From the NCBI RefSeq assembly GCF_000176915.2, contig NC_014844.1:186001-250000 (forward strand): 64,000 nucleotides of DNA, given 5' to 3'. This stretch comes from Pseudodesulfovibrio aespoeensis Aspo-2. Lineage in GTDB: Bacteria > Desulfobacterota > Desulfovibrionia > Desulfovibrionales > Desulfovibrionaceae. This document shows, one piece after another, positions 1 through 8,984 of the stretch. Positions within the stretch are counted from its first letter, which is position 1; the number at the start of each line of letters is the position of its first letter. The notes under the pieces are model-generated. The model did not search any database. It was given only the letters and a program-made list of their open reading frames with translations, and was not told the DNA's origin. Position numbers and translations under genes: made by a program.

Positions 1-728
1 TTGGCATTGCCCACCAGGGTGATGCCGGTCTTGCGCGCCAGTTCCACCGAAAAATTGGTGGCCACCGCCGTGGAGACCAGGATGGGCACGCCGATGCGCA
101 CCACCTTGAGCAGGATCTCCGAGGCCACGCGCCCGGTGGAGACGATCAGCTTGTCGTCCACCGGCACGTTGTCCAGAAAGCACTGGCCGCAGAGCATGTC
201 GATGGCGTTGTGCCGCCCGATGTCCTCGCGGAACAGGAGCATCTCGTCGGGCGTGCACAAGGAGGAATTGTGGCACCCGCGCGTTTCGTTGTAAAGGGTC
301 GATCGGGAGTGCAGCTCGCGGACCAGGGCCAGGATCTGGTCGGGCGTGATCCGGATGTCGCCCCCCAGCCGCCGCTTGGACACGGTCTGGACGTTGCGCC
401 CGAAATTGGTGCCCTTGCCGCAGCCCGAGGTGATGGACCGCTCCATGATCCGGTTCTCCCACGGGTCGTGGCAGGTCTCCACCTCGGCCACCAGCCGCTG
501 GTCGTCCCGGCGCACGGTCAGGTCCGTGATCTGGTCCGGACTGGTGATGAAGGCGTCGGACTTGAGGAATCCGACCGCGAGATATTCCGGATACTTGGCG
601 GTGCAGAGCAGGGTCACCACCTCGCGCCCGTTGAGCATGATGGTCAGGGGTATTTCGCTGATGGAAGCGATGGGCTTGCGTGTGAAACCCTGCCTGTATT
701 CGTGAACGTCGTAATTCTGGGAATCCAT
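1..728 (-). CDS. fdhD: FdhD, formate dehydrogenase accessory sulfurtransferase (3' end beyond the window)
   Basis: FdhD passes sulfur from a cysteine desulfurase to the molybdenum cofactor of formate dehydrogenase, in the cytoplasm. The 242 visible residues contain the family signatures EDIGRHNAIDML and STGRVASEIL, and near residue 101 SGCGKGTNF, the region of the sulfur-carrying cysteine (Cys103). The E. coli protein has a CxxC pair here; in this protein the second position is glycine, so only one cysteine remains. The start is the ATG at 726-728, just before MDSQNYDVHEYRQ. The gene runs off the left edge, so its C-terminus is unseen. It is divergent from mobB, which also serves molybdoenzymes, and this supports the assignment. 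Confidence 0.93.
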   Translation of the reverse strand, partial: MDSQNYDVHEYRQGFTRKPIASISEIPLTIMLNGREVVTLLCTAKYPEYLAVGFLKSDAFITSPDQITDLTVRRDDQRLVAEVETCHDPWENRIMERSITSGCGKGTNFGRNVQTVSKRRLGGDIRITPDQILALVRELHSRSTLYNETRGCHNSSLCTPDEMLLFREDIGRHNAIDMLCGQCFLDNVPVDDKLIVSTGRVASEILLKVVRIGVPILVSTAVATNFSVELARKTGITLVGNA

Positions 729-863
729 GGTTCGCTCCCTGTCGGCGCGGGCCAAACCCGGCGGACGTGGCTTTTTCAGTCTGCCTCGAGTATATGACCC
801 CCAGGCGTGTCGGCGCAAAGAAGCGCCATTTCCCCCAGCTCTCACACTGACGAGGTTGTGCCC

Positions 864-1415
864 ATGTCCGTTCCCGTCATCTGCATTGTCGGCAAGAAAA
901 AGTCAGGCAAGACGACCTTTATCGAAAAACTCCTGCCCGAGCTGGCGGCCCTGGGGCTGAGCGTGGGCACGGTCAAGCACGACGCCCACAGTTTCGAGAT
1001 GGACCGCGAGGGCAAGGACTCCTGGCGGCACCGGCAGGCCGGGGCGGCCACGGTGGCCGTGTCGTCGCCCACCCAGGTGGCGGTGATCAAGTCCGTGGAC
1101 CGCGAGATGTGGCTGCCCGAGCTGGCCGAGACCTTTTTTGCCGACCGGCATCTGGTGCTGGCCGAGGGCTATTTCCGCTCGGACATGCCCAAGATCGAGG
1201 TGTTCCGGGCCGAGGCCCACGCCGAGCCCCTGTGCGGCCCCCACAACAGCGGGGAGAAACGGCTTCTGGCCATGGTCACGGACGACCTCGCCGGTTCCGC
1301 CGATCCGGGCGTGCCGGTCTTCGGCCTGGACGAAGCCCCCCAGGTGGCCGCCTGGATCGCCCGCCGCTTCCACGGCTGGGTGCAGAGCGGTTTGTGGAGC
1401 GCGGAGCGCGATTAG
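864..1415 (+). CDS. mobB: MobB, molybdopterin-guanine dinucleotide biosynthesis adaptor protein
   Basis: MobB is a GTP-binding P-loop protein that assists MobA in attaching GMP to molybdopterin to make the MGD cofactor. The 183-residue product opens with a Walker A loop, GKKKSGKT, at about residues 9-16, followed by the TVKHDAHSFEMDREGKDSWR stretch typical of the family. The length is normal. A longer in-frame start at 807 exists. I prefer ATG 864 because it has a GAGGT ribosome site about 8 bases upstream and places the P-loop at the usual distance. The gene converges on mobA with a 3-4 base overlap of stop codons and is divergent from fdhD. Confidence 0.93.
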   Translation: MSVPVICIVGKKKSGKTTFIEKLLPELAALGLSVGTVKHDAHSFEMDREGKDSWRHRQAGAATVAVSSPTQVAVIKSVDREMWLPELAETFFADRHLVLAEGYFRSDMPKIEVFRAEAHAEPLCGPHNSGEKRLLAMVTDDLAGSADPGVPVFGLDEAPQVAAWIARRFHGWVQSGLWSAERD

Positions 1416-2029
1416 GGGGTGTCCCCGGCGGCCATGCGGCGGGCCAGGTCCAGGTCGTCGGGCCGGTTGACGTTGAGGAACGAGACAAGGTCCGGGTCGC
1501 CGGGTCGAAGCTCGGCCACAGGCACCTCCCGGACCTGCACCCGGTCGAAGAAATCGATGATCTTGAAGTTTCCGTCCGCCAGCTGACGGGCGATGTGGGG
1601 CAGGCAGCGGCGGGAGTACACGGCGGTCAGGGGTTCGCGGTAGCCGTCCTCTTTCAGCGGCAGGACCACGTCGTCATCGGGCTCGACATGGGCCAGCAGC
1701 AGCCGGACCAGACCGGCCTGGAGAAAGGGGGCGTCGCAGGCGGCGAAAAAGCCGTGGCTGGTGGCCATGGCCTCAAGCCCGGTGTGGATGCCGGTCAGCG
1801 AGCTGCGCGCCTCGAATTGGTCCAGGGCCACGGGCAACCCCAGGTGCGCAAAGGGTTGGGCCTCGCGCGCGGCGATGATCACCTGGGGGAAGATGGGGCG
1901 GTACACGGCCAGCAGCCGCTCAATGATGGGCGTGCCGCCGATGTCGAGAAAGGCCTTGGCCACATGGCCCATGCGGCTGCCGATCCCGCCCGCCAGGATC
2001 ACCCCTGTGAAGCTGTTCGCGCTGTTCAT
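1412..2029 (-). CDS. mobA: MobA, molybdenum cofactor guanylyltransferase
   Basis: MobA transfers GMP from GTP to molybdopterin, forming the MGD cofactor needed by formate dehydrogenases. The 205-residue protein starts with the nucleotidyltransferase signature GVILAGGIGSRMG, has AACDAPFL (the metal-binding aspartate region) in the middle and ends with FLNVNRPDDLDLA, all typical of the family. The start is uncertain: in-frame ATGs also occur at 2071, 2077 and 2173, none with a good ribosome site. 2029 was chosen because it puts the LAGG motif about 10 residues from the N-terminus, as in homologues. The stop overlaps that of mobB, which is transcribed toward it. Confidence 0.92.
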   Translation of the reverse strand: MNSANSFTGVILAGGIGSRMGHVAKAFLDIGGTPIIERLLAVYRPIFPQVIIAAREAQPFAHLGLPVALDQFEARSSLTGIHTGLEAMATSHGFFAACDAPFLQAGLVRLLLAHVEPDDDVVLPLKEDGYREPLTAVYSRRCLPHIARQLADGNFKIIDFFDRVQVREVPVAELRPGDPDLVSFLNVNRPDDLDLARRMAAGDTP

Positions 2030-2156
2030 GGCCGCAGGGTAAGGCAAGCCAAAGGCAATGAAAAGGGGCATGGACATTTTTGCCGCCCGTTGCCTGCCCT
2101 GTTTCCCTGCGTGACCAGGGGTACCCAAGCGGCCCGGTCCCATGTATGTTCCGGCC

Positions 2157-3029
2157 ATGACGACCCTGCTCAAGATCGTTGCCGTGCTGGCCGCCGCCTA
2201 TGTCTGCCTGACTGTCTGGGTCTATCTCTCCCAGCGCAGGCTCCTCTACCAGCCCACCCGGACCGTGACCGCCACGCCCGCCGACATCGGGCTGGCCTAT
2301 GAGGACGTGCGCCTGGTCAACGCGCTCGGCACTGAGCTGCACGGCTGGTGGCTGCCCCATCCCCAGGCCCGCTTCACCCTGCTCTTCTGTCATGGCAACG
2401 GCGGCAATGTCTCGCACCGGCTCCACTCCCTGCGCCTCTTTCACGACCTGGGGCTGTCCGTGCTCATTTTTGACTATTCAGGGTATGGCCGCAGCCTGGG
2501 TGAGCCGTCCGAAGTTGCCACCCGGGCCGATGCCCGCGCTGCCTGGGACTGGCTGGCGCAAAGGGGCATCGACCCCGGCTCGGTGATCCTCTTTGGCCGC
2601 TCTCTGGGCGGGGCCGTGGCCGCCCGGCTGGCTGCGGACGTGGTTGCGGATGTGGCTGCGGAGGGAACGCCCGTGGCCGGGCTGATCCTCGAATCCACCT
2701 TCACCTCGGTGCCGGACATGGGCGCGCGCCTCTACCCCTGGCTGCCCGTGCGCCTGCTCGTCCGCGACCGCTACGATTCGACCAGGGCCCTGGCCGGACT
2801 GCAAACGCCCGCCCTGTTCATCCACTCCCCGGACGACGAGATCGTACCCCATGCCCTGGGCCTCGCCCTGTACGACGGCTACCAGGGGCCGAAATCCTTC
2901 CTTGCCCTGACCGGCGGCCACAACGACGGTTTTCTGCTTTCGGGCCAGGACTATGTGGCGGGTCTGGTCCGCTTCCTGGCCGGACTCCAGGTCCGCGCCC
3001 CAGGGCCAGGGGCGGAAAATCCTGCCTGA
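2157..3029 (+). CDS. Membrane-anchored alpha/beta hydrolase (ABHD13/YfhR-like)
   Basis: The 290-residue protein has one N-terminal transmembrane segment (about residues 5-25) followed by an alpha/beta hydrolase domain. It shows the oxyanion-hole region LLFCHGNGGN, the nucleophile elbow GRSLGG, a late acidic segment HSPDDEIVP and a C-terminal GGHNDGF histidine, so the Ser-Asp-His triad looks complete. This pattern fits the ABHD13/BEM46-type serine hydrolases, whose substrates are mostly unknown. The catalytic domain probably faces the periplasm, but topology is inferred. An alternative start at 2142 adds five residues; neither site has a convincing Shine-Dalgarno sequence. It is divergent from mobA. 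Confidence 0.8.
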   Translation: MTTLLKIVAVLAAAYVCLTVWVYLSQRRLLYQPTRTVTATPADIGLAYEDVRLVNALGTELHGWWLPHPQARFTLLFCHGNGGNVSHRLHSLRLFHDLGLSVLIFDYSGYGRSLGEPSEVATRADARAAWDWLAQRGIDPGSVILFGRSLGGAVAARLAADVVADVAAEGTPVAGLILESTFTSVPDMGARLYPWLPVRLLVRDRYDSTRALAGLQTPALFIHSPDDEIVPHALGLALYDGYQGPKSFLALTGGHNDGFLLSGQDYVAGLVRFLAGLQVRAPGPGAENPA

Positions 3030-3129
3030 TTGGAGGGGCAATGTTTTTTCAAGATAAAGTAATATAAAGACATTCAAGTTTGCGCACAGCTCTTGCTTTG
3101 TGTTTTCAACATTGCAAGGAGGGACACCA

Positions 3130-3405
3130 ATGAACCGCATCGAATTGTCGCGGGGGCTGGAACCCCGCATAGATCAACTGAGCAAAAAGGTTCGGGAGCT
3201 TCGCGAGAACGGCCACAGGTCTGCGGACGGGCTTGATAACGCCCTCATCGCGGTGGAGCGGAGCGGCGGACGCCGCGAGGCAGCCGAGGCGGCCATGAGC
3301 CTGCGCGGCCTGAGCAGCGAACTGCCCCTGCAAGGTGCGCAGCTGCATGGTCTGGATCCGGCCCGCGTGGCCGATCTCATCAGCGATCCCTTTGCCGACG
3401 ACTAG
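3130..3405 (+). CDS. Small hypothetical protein, 91 residues
   Basis: A short, soluble, charged protein (N-terminus MNRIELSRGLEPRIDQ) with no signal peptide or membrane segment. I do not recognise the family. The start is well supported: ATG 3130 follows an AAGGAGG ribosome site at 3116-3122, and an AT-rich stretch at about 3040-3110 looks like its promoter region. The middle is rich in Arg, Glu and Ala and probably helical; the tail ends ISDPFADD. A short hairpin follows the stop codon. It stands alone between the hydrolase and a gene-free stretch. Confidence 0.72.
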   Translation: MNRIELSRGLEPRIDQLSKKVRELRENGHRSADGLDNALIAVERSGGRREAAEAAMSLRGLSSELPLQGAQLHGLDPARVADLISDPFADD

Positions 3406-3442
3406 GCCGGCCCGGCCTGTCGTCGTCCGGCTCCGGGCCAGG

Positions 3443-3470
3443 AGGGGCAGAAAACAGTTCGCCCCTTCTT
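3443..3470 (+). terminator. Weak intrinsic terminator candidate
   Basis: AGGGGC (3443-3448) and GCCCCT (3461-3466) form a six-pair stem with a 12-base loop, followed by TCTTTG. It lies 38 bases after the small gene ending at 3405. The short stem and poor T-run make this tentative. Confidence 0.4.
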
Positions 3471-4405
3471 TGCGCTTGCCTTTTGTCTCTGCTGGCAATA
3501 TGCTGATTTAATTGCCCCTTGTCTGTTTTCTGTGTTTTCCCCCGGCCCCACGCTTCCCCTGGTCGGTTTTCTTCATTTTTATTTCCATAGGTGTCCGTTG
3601 GTTGCGCCCGATCCACCGGGTTCGCCGCCAAAACCCCTTGCCATGTTTTTCGGGCGGGAGTATATATAAGACAAAGGCTGAGGCTACCTCTGGAATGAGG
3701 GTCCATTGAAAACGGCAACGGAGGATGGAGGAAAATAGACACCGATTTCTTCTGGAACACATGTGGCGAATCGAGTCGCCCCATCTCTAGAAAGAGCACC
3801 GTGCGCCAAACCCAATGTATCAGGTCGTCAGGCCACAAAATGACGGTCCAGGTACGCCCGGATAACCCGGAAAGGCGCACTTTGCTTGGCCCGACAACCG
3901 CCCGGCCCCTGCTTCCGCCCGGCCCCTGATCTCTCCCCGCAATTCTCCTTGCCACCGCTTATCCTCCCATGCAATCCCGAAGACCCGCCTGAAAATCGCA
4001 TTGTTGTCCTCTTTACTTTCGCCCCTGGATGCTTATCTATCAATTGTAAGGGAGGCCCAGGTGGACCTGCCCATGAGATAGACGGACAACCTTGACGGAG
4101 GATACAGGCGATATCACCCCTCAAAGCCATAAATCAGCGAGACGAGTCGCAACACATCACCAAACAGTGACAGTGCGCATCAACCCCCGGACCGAGAGCA
4201 AAGCGGTCGGAGGCCCGCCGGGCAAACCGGCAAGCGCACTTCTTTTTTGTCCTGCGTTCAAGCGTAATCGGTCCCGCCAGCTGTAACGCCGTTTCCTGCC
4301 TCCTGCCGACAGCCCTGCCCCATTTTCCTGCCATTCGACAGCCTTCCCTCAACGCCGTTCATTCCGGTCTGGCGAACGGGTGGGCATTCATGATATTGGC
4401 TGATC
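3471..4405. other. Gene-free stretch of about 0.9 kb
   Basis: No open frame here has a ribosome site together with gene-like composition. Base composition is more AT-rich than the flanks, and the stretch contains a TATATATAA run near 3660. The last bases before 4406 should hold the promoter of the RND efflux operon, but no clear -35/-10 pair was found. It could be decayed coding sequence or hold an unrecognised RNA. Confidence 0.5.
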
Positions 4406-5572
4406 ATGCACAGAAGAATCATCGTCATCCTTTTTGCGGTGCAGGCGGCGCTCCTGTTGGCGGCCTGCGGTTCGGACCCGGCTCCCTTGGCCGGGGCGCG
4501 GGCCGCGTATGTTCCCCGAACCACGGCTGAGGCCGCGCGCGTCATGGTGCCCAGGCTGCACGAGGCCGTGGGCACGGTCAGGGCCAGGACGGATGTCAGC
4601 GTCGAGGCCCAGGTCACGGGCCGGGTGCTCGAGGTGCTGGTGCGGCCCGGCGACAAGGTCGCTGACGGCGACCGGCTGGTGGTTCTGGACGGGCGCGCCT
4701 CCCAGGCGCGGCTCGACCAGTCGCTCCAGGCCCGGCAGACCGCATCGAGCATGATCGCCCAGGCGCGCGACGGGCTGGCCTCGGCCAAGGCGGCCTTTGA
4801 CAAGGCCGAGTCCACCTACCGGCGCATGCAGCAGCTCGGCGAGCAGCGCGTGGTCACTGCCGAGGAGGTGGAGCAGGCTGAGTCCGCCTATTTGCAGGCC
4901 AGGGCCGCCGTGGGCCAGGCCGAGGAGGGGGTGGCCGCCGCCCAGGCGCGCTCCCGCGAGGGGGACAAGGTCATCCGCGAGGCCGAGATCGACCTGGAAC
5001 ACACGGCCATCCTGGCCCGCGAGACCGGGGAGGTGGCCAAGCGGCTGGTGGAGCCCGGCGATCTCGCCTTTCCGGGCAAGAAGCTGCTGGTGCTCCAGAC
5101 CGGGGCCAGCCTGCGCCTGGAGGCCATGGTCCGCGAAGGGCTCATTGGCCGGGTGCGGGTGGGCGACCGGGTGGAAGTGATCGTTTCAGCCCTGGGCGAG
5201 GGCGAGCCTCTTGAGGCCGTGGTGGACGAGATGGAGCCGCTGGCCGATCCGGTGACGCGTTCCTTCCTGGTCAAGGCCAGGCTGCCCGAGGCACCGGGGC
5301 TGTACCCCGGCATGTTCGGACGGCTGCTGGTCCCGCTGGGCGAGCGCGAGGCCGTGCTCGTGCCGCAAGCCGCCCTGATCCGCGTGGGCCAGCTGGAGAC
5401 GGTCATGGTCCGCCAGGGCGACGCGTGGCAGCCCGTGCATGTGCGCACCGGAGAGCGTGTGGGTGAGGGCGAGGGCGAGATGATAGAGGTGCTCTCCGGT
5501 CTGTCCGGCGGCGAGACCGTGGGCGTGGGCGCGGGCGTGGTCCAGGCGTCGGGCGTCGGGGAGGATGGCTAA
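4406..5572 (+). CDS. RND efflux periplasmic adaptor lipoprotein (membrane fusion protein)
   Basis: This is the periplasmic adaptor that links an RND pump to an outer-membrane channel. The 388-residue product begins with a lipoprotein signal whose lipobox is LAAC (Cys at about residue 21). It then has the split lipoyl/biotinyl-like domain (VSVEAQVTGRVLEVLVRPGD), a long Ala/Glu-rich helical hairpin at about residues 95-190, and the beta-barrel and membrane-proximal domains. The stop codon abuts the ATG of the pump gene, so the two are certainly cotranscribed. No TolC-type outer-membrane gene follows, so the pump presumably uses one encoded elsewhere. Substrate cannot be read from the sequence. 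Confidence 0.88.
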   Translation: MHRRIIVILFAVQAALLLAACGSDPAPLAGARAAYVPRTTAEAARVMVPRLHEAVGTVRARTDVSVEAQVTGRVLEVLVRPGDKVADGDRLVVLDGRASQARLDQSLQARQTASSMIAQARDGLASAKAAFDKAESTYRRMQQLGEQRVVTAEEVEQAESAYLQARAAVGQAEEGVAAAQARSREGDKVIREAEIDLEHTAILARETGEVAKRLVEPGDLAFPGKKLLVLQTGASLRLEAMVREGLIGRVRVGDRVEVIVSALGEGEPLEAVVDEMEPLADPVTRSFLVKARLPEAPGLYPGMFGRLLVPLGEREAVLVPQAALIRVGQLETVMVRQGDAWQPVHVRTGERVGEGEGEMIEVLSGLSGGETVGVGAGVVQASGVGEDG

Positions 5573-8500
5573 ATGGGCAGCGAGACGGGCGGCGGGCTGG
5601 GCGGCGAGACGGGCCGCACCGGACTCATTTCGGCTATAGTCGGCTATTTTCTGACCTCGCGCATGGCCGTGATCCTGGCCCTGGCCGCCCTGGCCCTGGG
5701 CGCGGCGGCTCTTGTCGTCACCCCGCGCGAGGAGGAGCCGCAGATCGTGGTGCCCATGGCCGACGTGGTGGTGCAGGTGCCGGGCGCATCCGCCGACGAG
5801 GTGGAAAAGCTGGTGACCACGCCCCTTGAGCGGCTGCTGTGGCAGATCGACGGGGTGGAGTACGTCTATTCCATTTCGCGCAAGGACATGGCCGCCGTGA
5901 CCGTGCGCTTCTTTGTGGGCGAGGATCGCGAGGACTCGCTGATCAAGCTGCACAACATGATCGCCAAGAACGTGGACCTCGCCCCGGCCATTGTCGAGGG
6001 GTGGGTGGTCAAGCCCGTGGAGATCGACGACGTGCCCATCGTGGCCCTGACCCTGCACGCGGACCACGGGCATGAGGCGCGCTATTCTGATCACGACCTG
6101 CGGCGCATGGCCGAGGAGATGTTCCACCGGCTGGCCGAGGTGGAAGACGTGTCACGCATCACCCTGCACTCGGGCCGCAGCCGCGAGGTGCGCGTGGAGA
6201 TCAGGCCCGAGCGGCTGACCGGGTTCAACATCTCGCCCCTTGAGGTGCAGCGCGCCCTGGCCGGGGCGGACCGCTCCCTGACCGCGGGCGACATGGTGGG
6301 CGCAGACAGGCGCACCCGGGTGGTCAGCCAGTCCTTCCTGCTCTCGGCGGACGACGCGGCCTCACTGGTGGTGGGCGTGTTCGGCGACCGCCCGGTGTAC
6401 CTGCGCGATGTGGCCGACATCACCGACGGCCCGCAGGAGCCGGGCGATTATTCGCGCATCGGGTTTTCCGAGACATATCTGGCCCGGCTGGGGCTTGAGC
6501 CGGAGCAGCCGTCGCGCCCGGCGGTGACCCTGGCCGTGGCCAAGAAAAAGGGCGTCAACGCCGTGGCCGTGGCCAACGCCGTGGTGGCCCGCGCCGAGGA
6601 GCTGCGGCGCGAGGTGCTGCCCGCGGGCGTGGCCCTGACCATCACCCGCAACCAGGGCGAGACCGCCCAGGCCAAGGTCAACGAGCTGCTCTCGTCGCTC
6701 GGTTTCGCCATCGTCACCGTGGTGGCGCTCCTCGCCTTTGCCCTGGGCTGGCGCGAGGCGCTGGTGGTGGCCCTGGCCGTGCCCATGAGTTTTTCCCTGG
6801 CCCTGTTCGTCAACCACCTGTTCGGCTACACCATCAACCGCGTCACCCTGTTCGCCCTCATCCTCTCGCTCGGTCTGGTGGTGGACGACCCCATTACCAA
6901 TGTGGACAACATCCAGCGCCACATCCGCATGGGCCTCAAGAATTCGCTTCAAGCCACCCTGGATGCGGTCCGGGAGGTGCTGCCCCCGGTGATCATGTCC
7001 ACCCTGGCCATCATAGTCTCCTTCACGCCGCTCTTCTTCATCACCGGGATGATGGGGCCGTACATGGCCCCCATGGCCGCCAACGTGCCGCTGACCGTGA
7101 CCTTTTCCACCCTGGCCGCCCTGACCGTGGTGCCGTGGATGGCCTGGTTGCTCCTGCGCCGCCAAGAGCGAAGCGGTGATGGACAGAGAGAGAGCGGTGA
7201 TGGGCGGAGAGAGAGCGGTGACGGGCAGGGAAAGGGCGATTCCGGCGGGGCGCCCAATGCCCGGCTGCTGGCCGTCTACACCCGGATCGTCACGCCGTTT
7301 CTGGGCGCGCCGCGCAACCGGCGGCTCCTGCTGCTGGGCATCCTGGCCGGTCTGGGGCTGTGTTTCGGGCTGGTGATCCTGCGGCTGGTGCCCCTCAAGA
7401 TGCTCCCCTTTGACAACAAGAACGAGCTGCAACTGCTGGTGGACATGCCCGAAGGCACCACCCTGGAGCGCACGGACCGCGTGCTGCGCGACTTTGAGTC
7501 CTTCCTGCGCACCGTGCCCGAGGTGACCACCTTCGTCACCCACGCGGGCTCGCCCTCGCCCATGGATTTCAACGGCATGGTCCGCCACTACTACTGGCGC
7601 GACGAGCCCCATCTGGGCGAGATTCGCATCAATCTGGCCGACAAGTCCGAGCGCGACCAGCAGAGCCATGTCATCGGCCTGCGCCTGCGGGGCGGGCTGG
7701 ACGAGGTGGCCGCGCGCCACGGGGCGGCGGTCAAGCTGGTGGAAACCCCGCCCGGCCCGCCGGTCATGGCCACCCTGACCGCCGAGGTGTACGGCAGGCC
7801 CGACCTGCCTTACTCCGCCCTGCTCGAAGGCGCGGTCCATGTGCGCGAGCTGATGCGGTCCGAGCCGGGCGTGGTGGACGTGGACGACTCCTCGGAGGCG
7901 GACCGGATCATGATCGATTTCGTGCTGGACAAGGAAAAGGCGGCACTGCACGGCATATCGGCCTCGGATGTGGTTCAGACCCTGCGTCTGGCCCTGGGCG
8001 GCGACGCGCCAGCGTTCGTGCATCTGCCGGGCGAGCGGCAGCCCCTGCCCGTGCGCGTGGTCCTGCCCGCGTCCCTGCGCGTGGGGCCGCAGACCCTGGG
8101 CGAGCTGACCATGAAGAGCGGGGCCGGGTCCATGGTCCCCCTGGCCGAGCTGGGGGCGTTTCGCGAGGTCCAGGCGGACCAGCCCATCTACCACAAGAAC
8201 CTGCGCCGCGTGGCCTATGTCTATGGCGAGACAGCCGGGGTTCCGCCCGTCGAGGCAGTGCTCGACCTCAAGGGCAGGCTGGGCCGTGACCCCATGCCGC
8301 CCGGCACCACGGTGGACTGGGCGGGCGAGGGCGAGTGGAAGATCACCCTGGACGTGTTCCGCGACCTGGGGCTGGCCAACGCGGCGGCCCTGGCCTCCAT
8401 CTACGTCCTGCTGGTCATCCAGACGGGCGCGTATCTCATGCCGCTTTTGATCATGTCGGCCGTGCCCCTGACCCTGCTCGGCATCCTGCCGGGCTTCTGG

Positions 8501-8893
8501 CTGCTCAATCTCGTGGCGGGCGGCACCGTGGGCGGCTACGGCGACCCGGTCTTCTTCACGGCCACATCCATGATCGGCATGATCGCCCTGGGCGGCATTG
8601 TCATCCGCAACTCGCTGGTGCTCATCGAGTTCATCCAGTCCGAGGTGGCGTCGGGCAGGCCGCTTCGGGAGGCCATTGTCCAGTCCGGCGCGGTGCGCAT
8701 GCGGCCCATCCTGCTGACCGCCCTGACCACGGCGCTGGGCGCGTGGCCCATCACCTTGGACCCCATCTTCTCCGGTCTGGCCTGGGCGCTCATCTTCGGC
8801 CTGGCTGCCTCCACCCTGTTCACCCTGGTGGTGGTGCCCAGCGGCTACTACGCCCTGTATGGCGGGCGGGAGGAGTCAGGCGAAAGGAAGTGA
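5573..8893 (+). CDS. RND-family multidrug-type efflux permease
   Basis: An inner-membrane, proton-driven RND pump of 1106 residues, normal for the AcrB/MdtB-type (HAE) family. It has TM1 near residues 25-48, a first periplasmic domain, and the TM4 proton-relay motif GLVVDDPITNVDN with its aspartate pair near residue 438. A cytoplasmic linker near residues 533-560 precedes TM7, a second periplasmic domain and a second TM bundle. The linker is expanded by three in-frame copies of a seven-residue Ser-Gly-Asp-Gly unit (DNA repeat at 7172-7234). The aspartate pair favours organic-compound export over metal export. Its ATG directly follows the adaptor stop codon. A strong terminator follows at 8923-8961. 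Confidence 0.9.
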   Translation: MGSETGGGLGGETGRTGLISAIVGYFLTSRMAVILALAALALGAAALVVTPREEEPQIVVPMADVVVQVPGASADEVEKLVTTPLERLLWQIDGVEYVYSISRKDMAAVTVRFFVGEDREDSLIKLHNMIAKNVDLAPAIVEGWVVKPVEIDDVPIVALTLHADHGHEARYSDHDLRRMAEEMFHRLAEVEDVSRITLHSGRSREVRVEIRPERLTGFNISPLEVQRALAGADRSLTAGDMVGADRRTRVVSQSFLLSADDAASLVVGVFGDRPVYLRDVADITDGPQEPGDYSRIGFSETYLARLGLEPEQPSRPAVTLAVAKKKGVNAVAVANAVVARAEELRREVLPAGVALTITRNQGETAQAKVNELLSSLGFAIVTVVALLAFALGWREALVVALAVPMSFSLALFVNHLFGYTINRVTLFALILSLGLVVDDPITNVDNIQRHIRMGLKNSLQATLDAVREVLPPVIMSTLAIIVSFTPLFFITGMMGPYMAPMAANVPLTVTFSTLAALTVVPWMAWLLLRRQERSGDGQRESGDGRRESGDGQGKGDSGGAPNARLLAVYTRIVTPFLGAPRNRRLLLLGILAGLGLCFGLVILRLVPLKMLPFDNKNELQLLVDMPEGTTLERTDRVLRDFESFLRTVPEVTTFVTHAGSPSPMDFNGMVRHYYWRDEPHLGEIRINLADKSERDQQSHVIGLRLRGGLDEVAARHGAAVKLVETPPGPPVMATLTAEVYGRPDLPYSALLEGAVHVRELMRSEPGVVDVDDSSEADRIMIDFVLDKEKAALHGISASDVVQTLRLALGGDAPAFVHLPGERQPLPVRVVLPASLRVGPQTLGELTMKSGAGSMVPLAELGAFREVQADQPIYHKNLRRVAYVYGETAGVPPVEAVLDLKGRLGRDPMPPGTTVDWAGEGEWKITLDVFRDLGLANAAALASIYVLLVIQTGAYLMPLLIMSAVPLTLLGILPGFWLLNLVAGGTVGGYGDPVFFTATSMIGMIALGGIVIRNSLVLIEFIQSEVASGRPLREAIVQSGAVRMRPILLTALTTALGAWPITLDPIFSGLAWALIFGLAASTLFTLVVVPSGYYALYGGREESGERK
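7172..7234 (+). repeat. Three tandem 21-bp repeats inside the RND permease gene
   Basis: Three adjacent 21-base units (7172-7192, 7193-7213, 7214-7234) begin AGCGGTGA. Each encodes seven residues beginning SGDG, so copy-number change would keep the frame. They lie in the cytoplasmic loop between the two halves of the pump. Confidence 0.85.
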
Positions 8894-8922
8894 CAGGGCG
8901 GCTGCGCAAGGAATGCAAAAAG

Positions 8923-8961
8923 ATCAGGCCCGCTTCATCGAAGCGGGCCTGATGGTTTTTT
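8923..8961. terminator. Bidirectional intrinsic terminator between the RND operon and trmI
   Basis: A perfect 14-pair stem (8923-8936 with 8940-8953, loop ATC) is followed by TTTTTT on the plus strand. On the minus strand it is followed by CTTTTTGC (complement of 8915-8922). It can end both the RND operon and the converging methyltransferase gene. Confidence 0.9.
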
Positions 8962-8984
8962 GGGGGAAGAGAAAGGGGGGCGGG

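Noticed and set aside
3130-4405. tRNA or rRNA genes
   Set aside because: No cloverleaf or rRNA-like sequence was recognised here or elsewhere in the window.
7172-7234. CRISPR-like repeats
   Set aside because: Repeats are adjacent without spacers and are in frame inside a gene; the same holds for 13731-13775 and 48290-48337. No CRISPR array or cas gene is present.
6362-8194. 610-codon minus-strand open frame
   Set aside because: Antisense to the RND permease; His/Gln/Gly-rich with no domain and no ribosome site.
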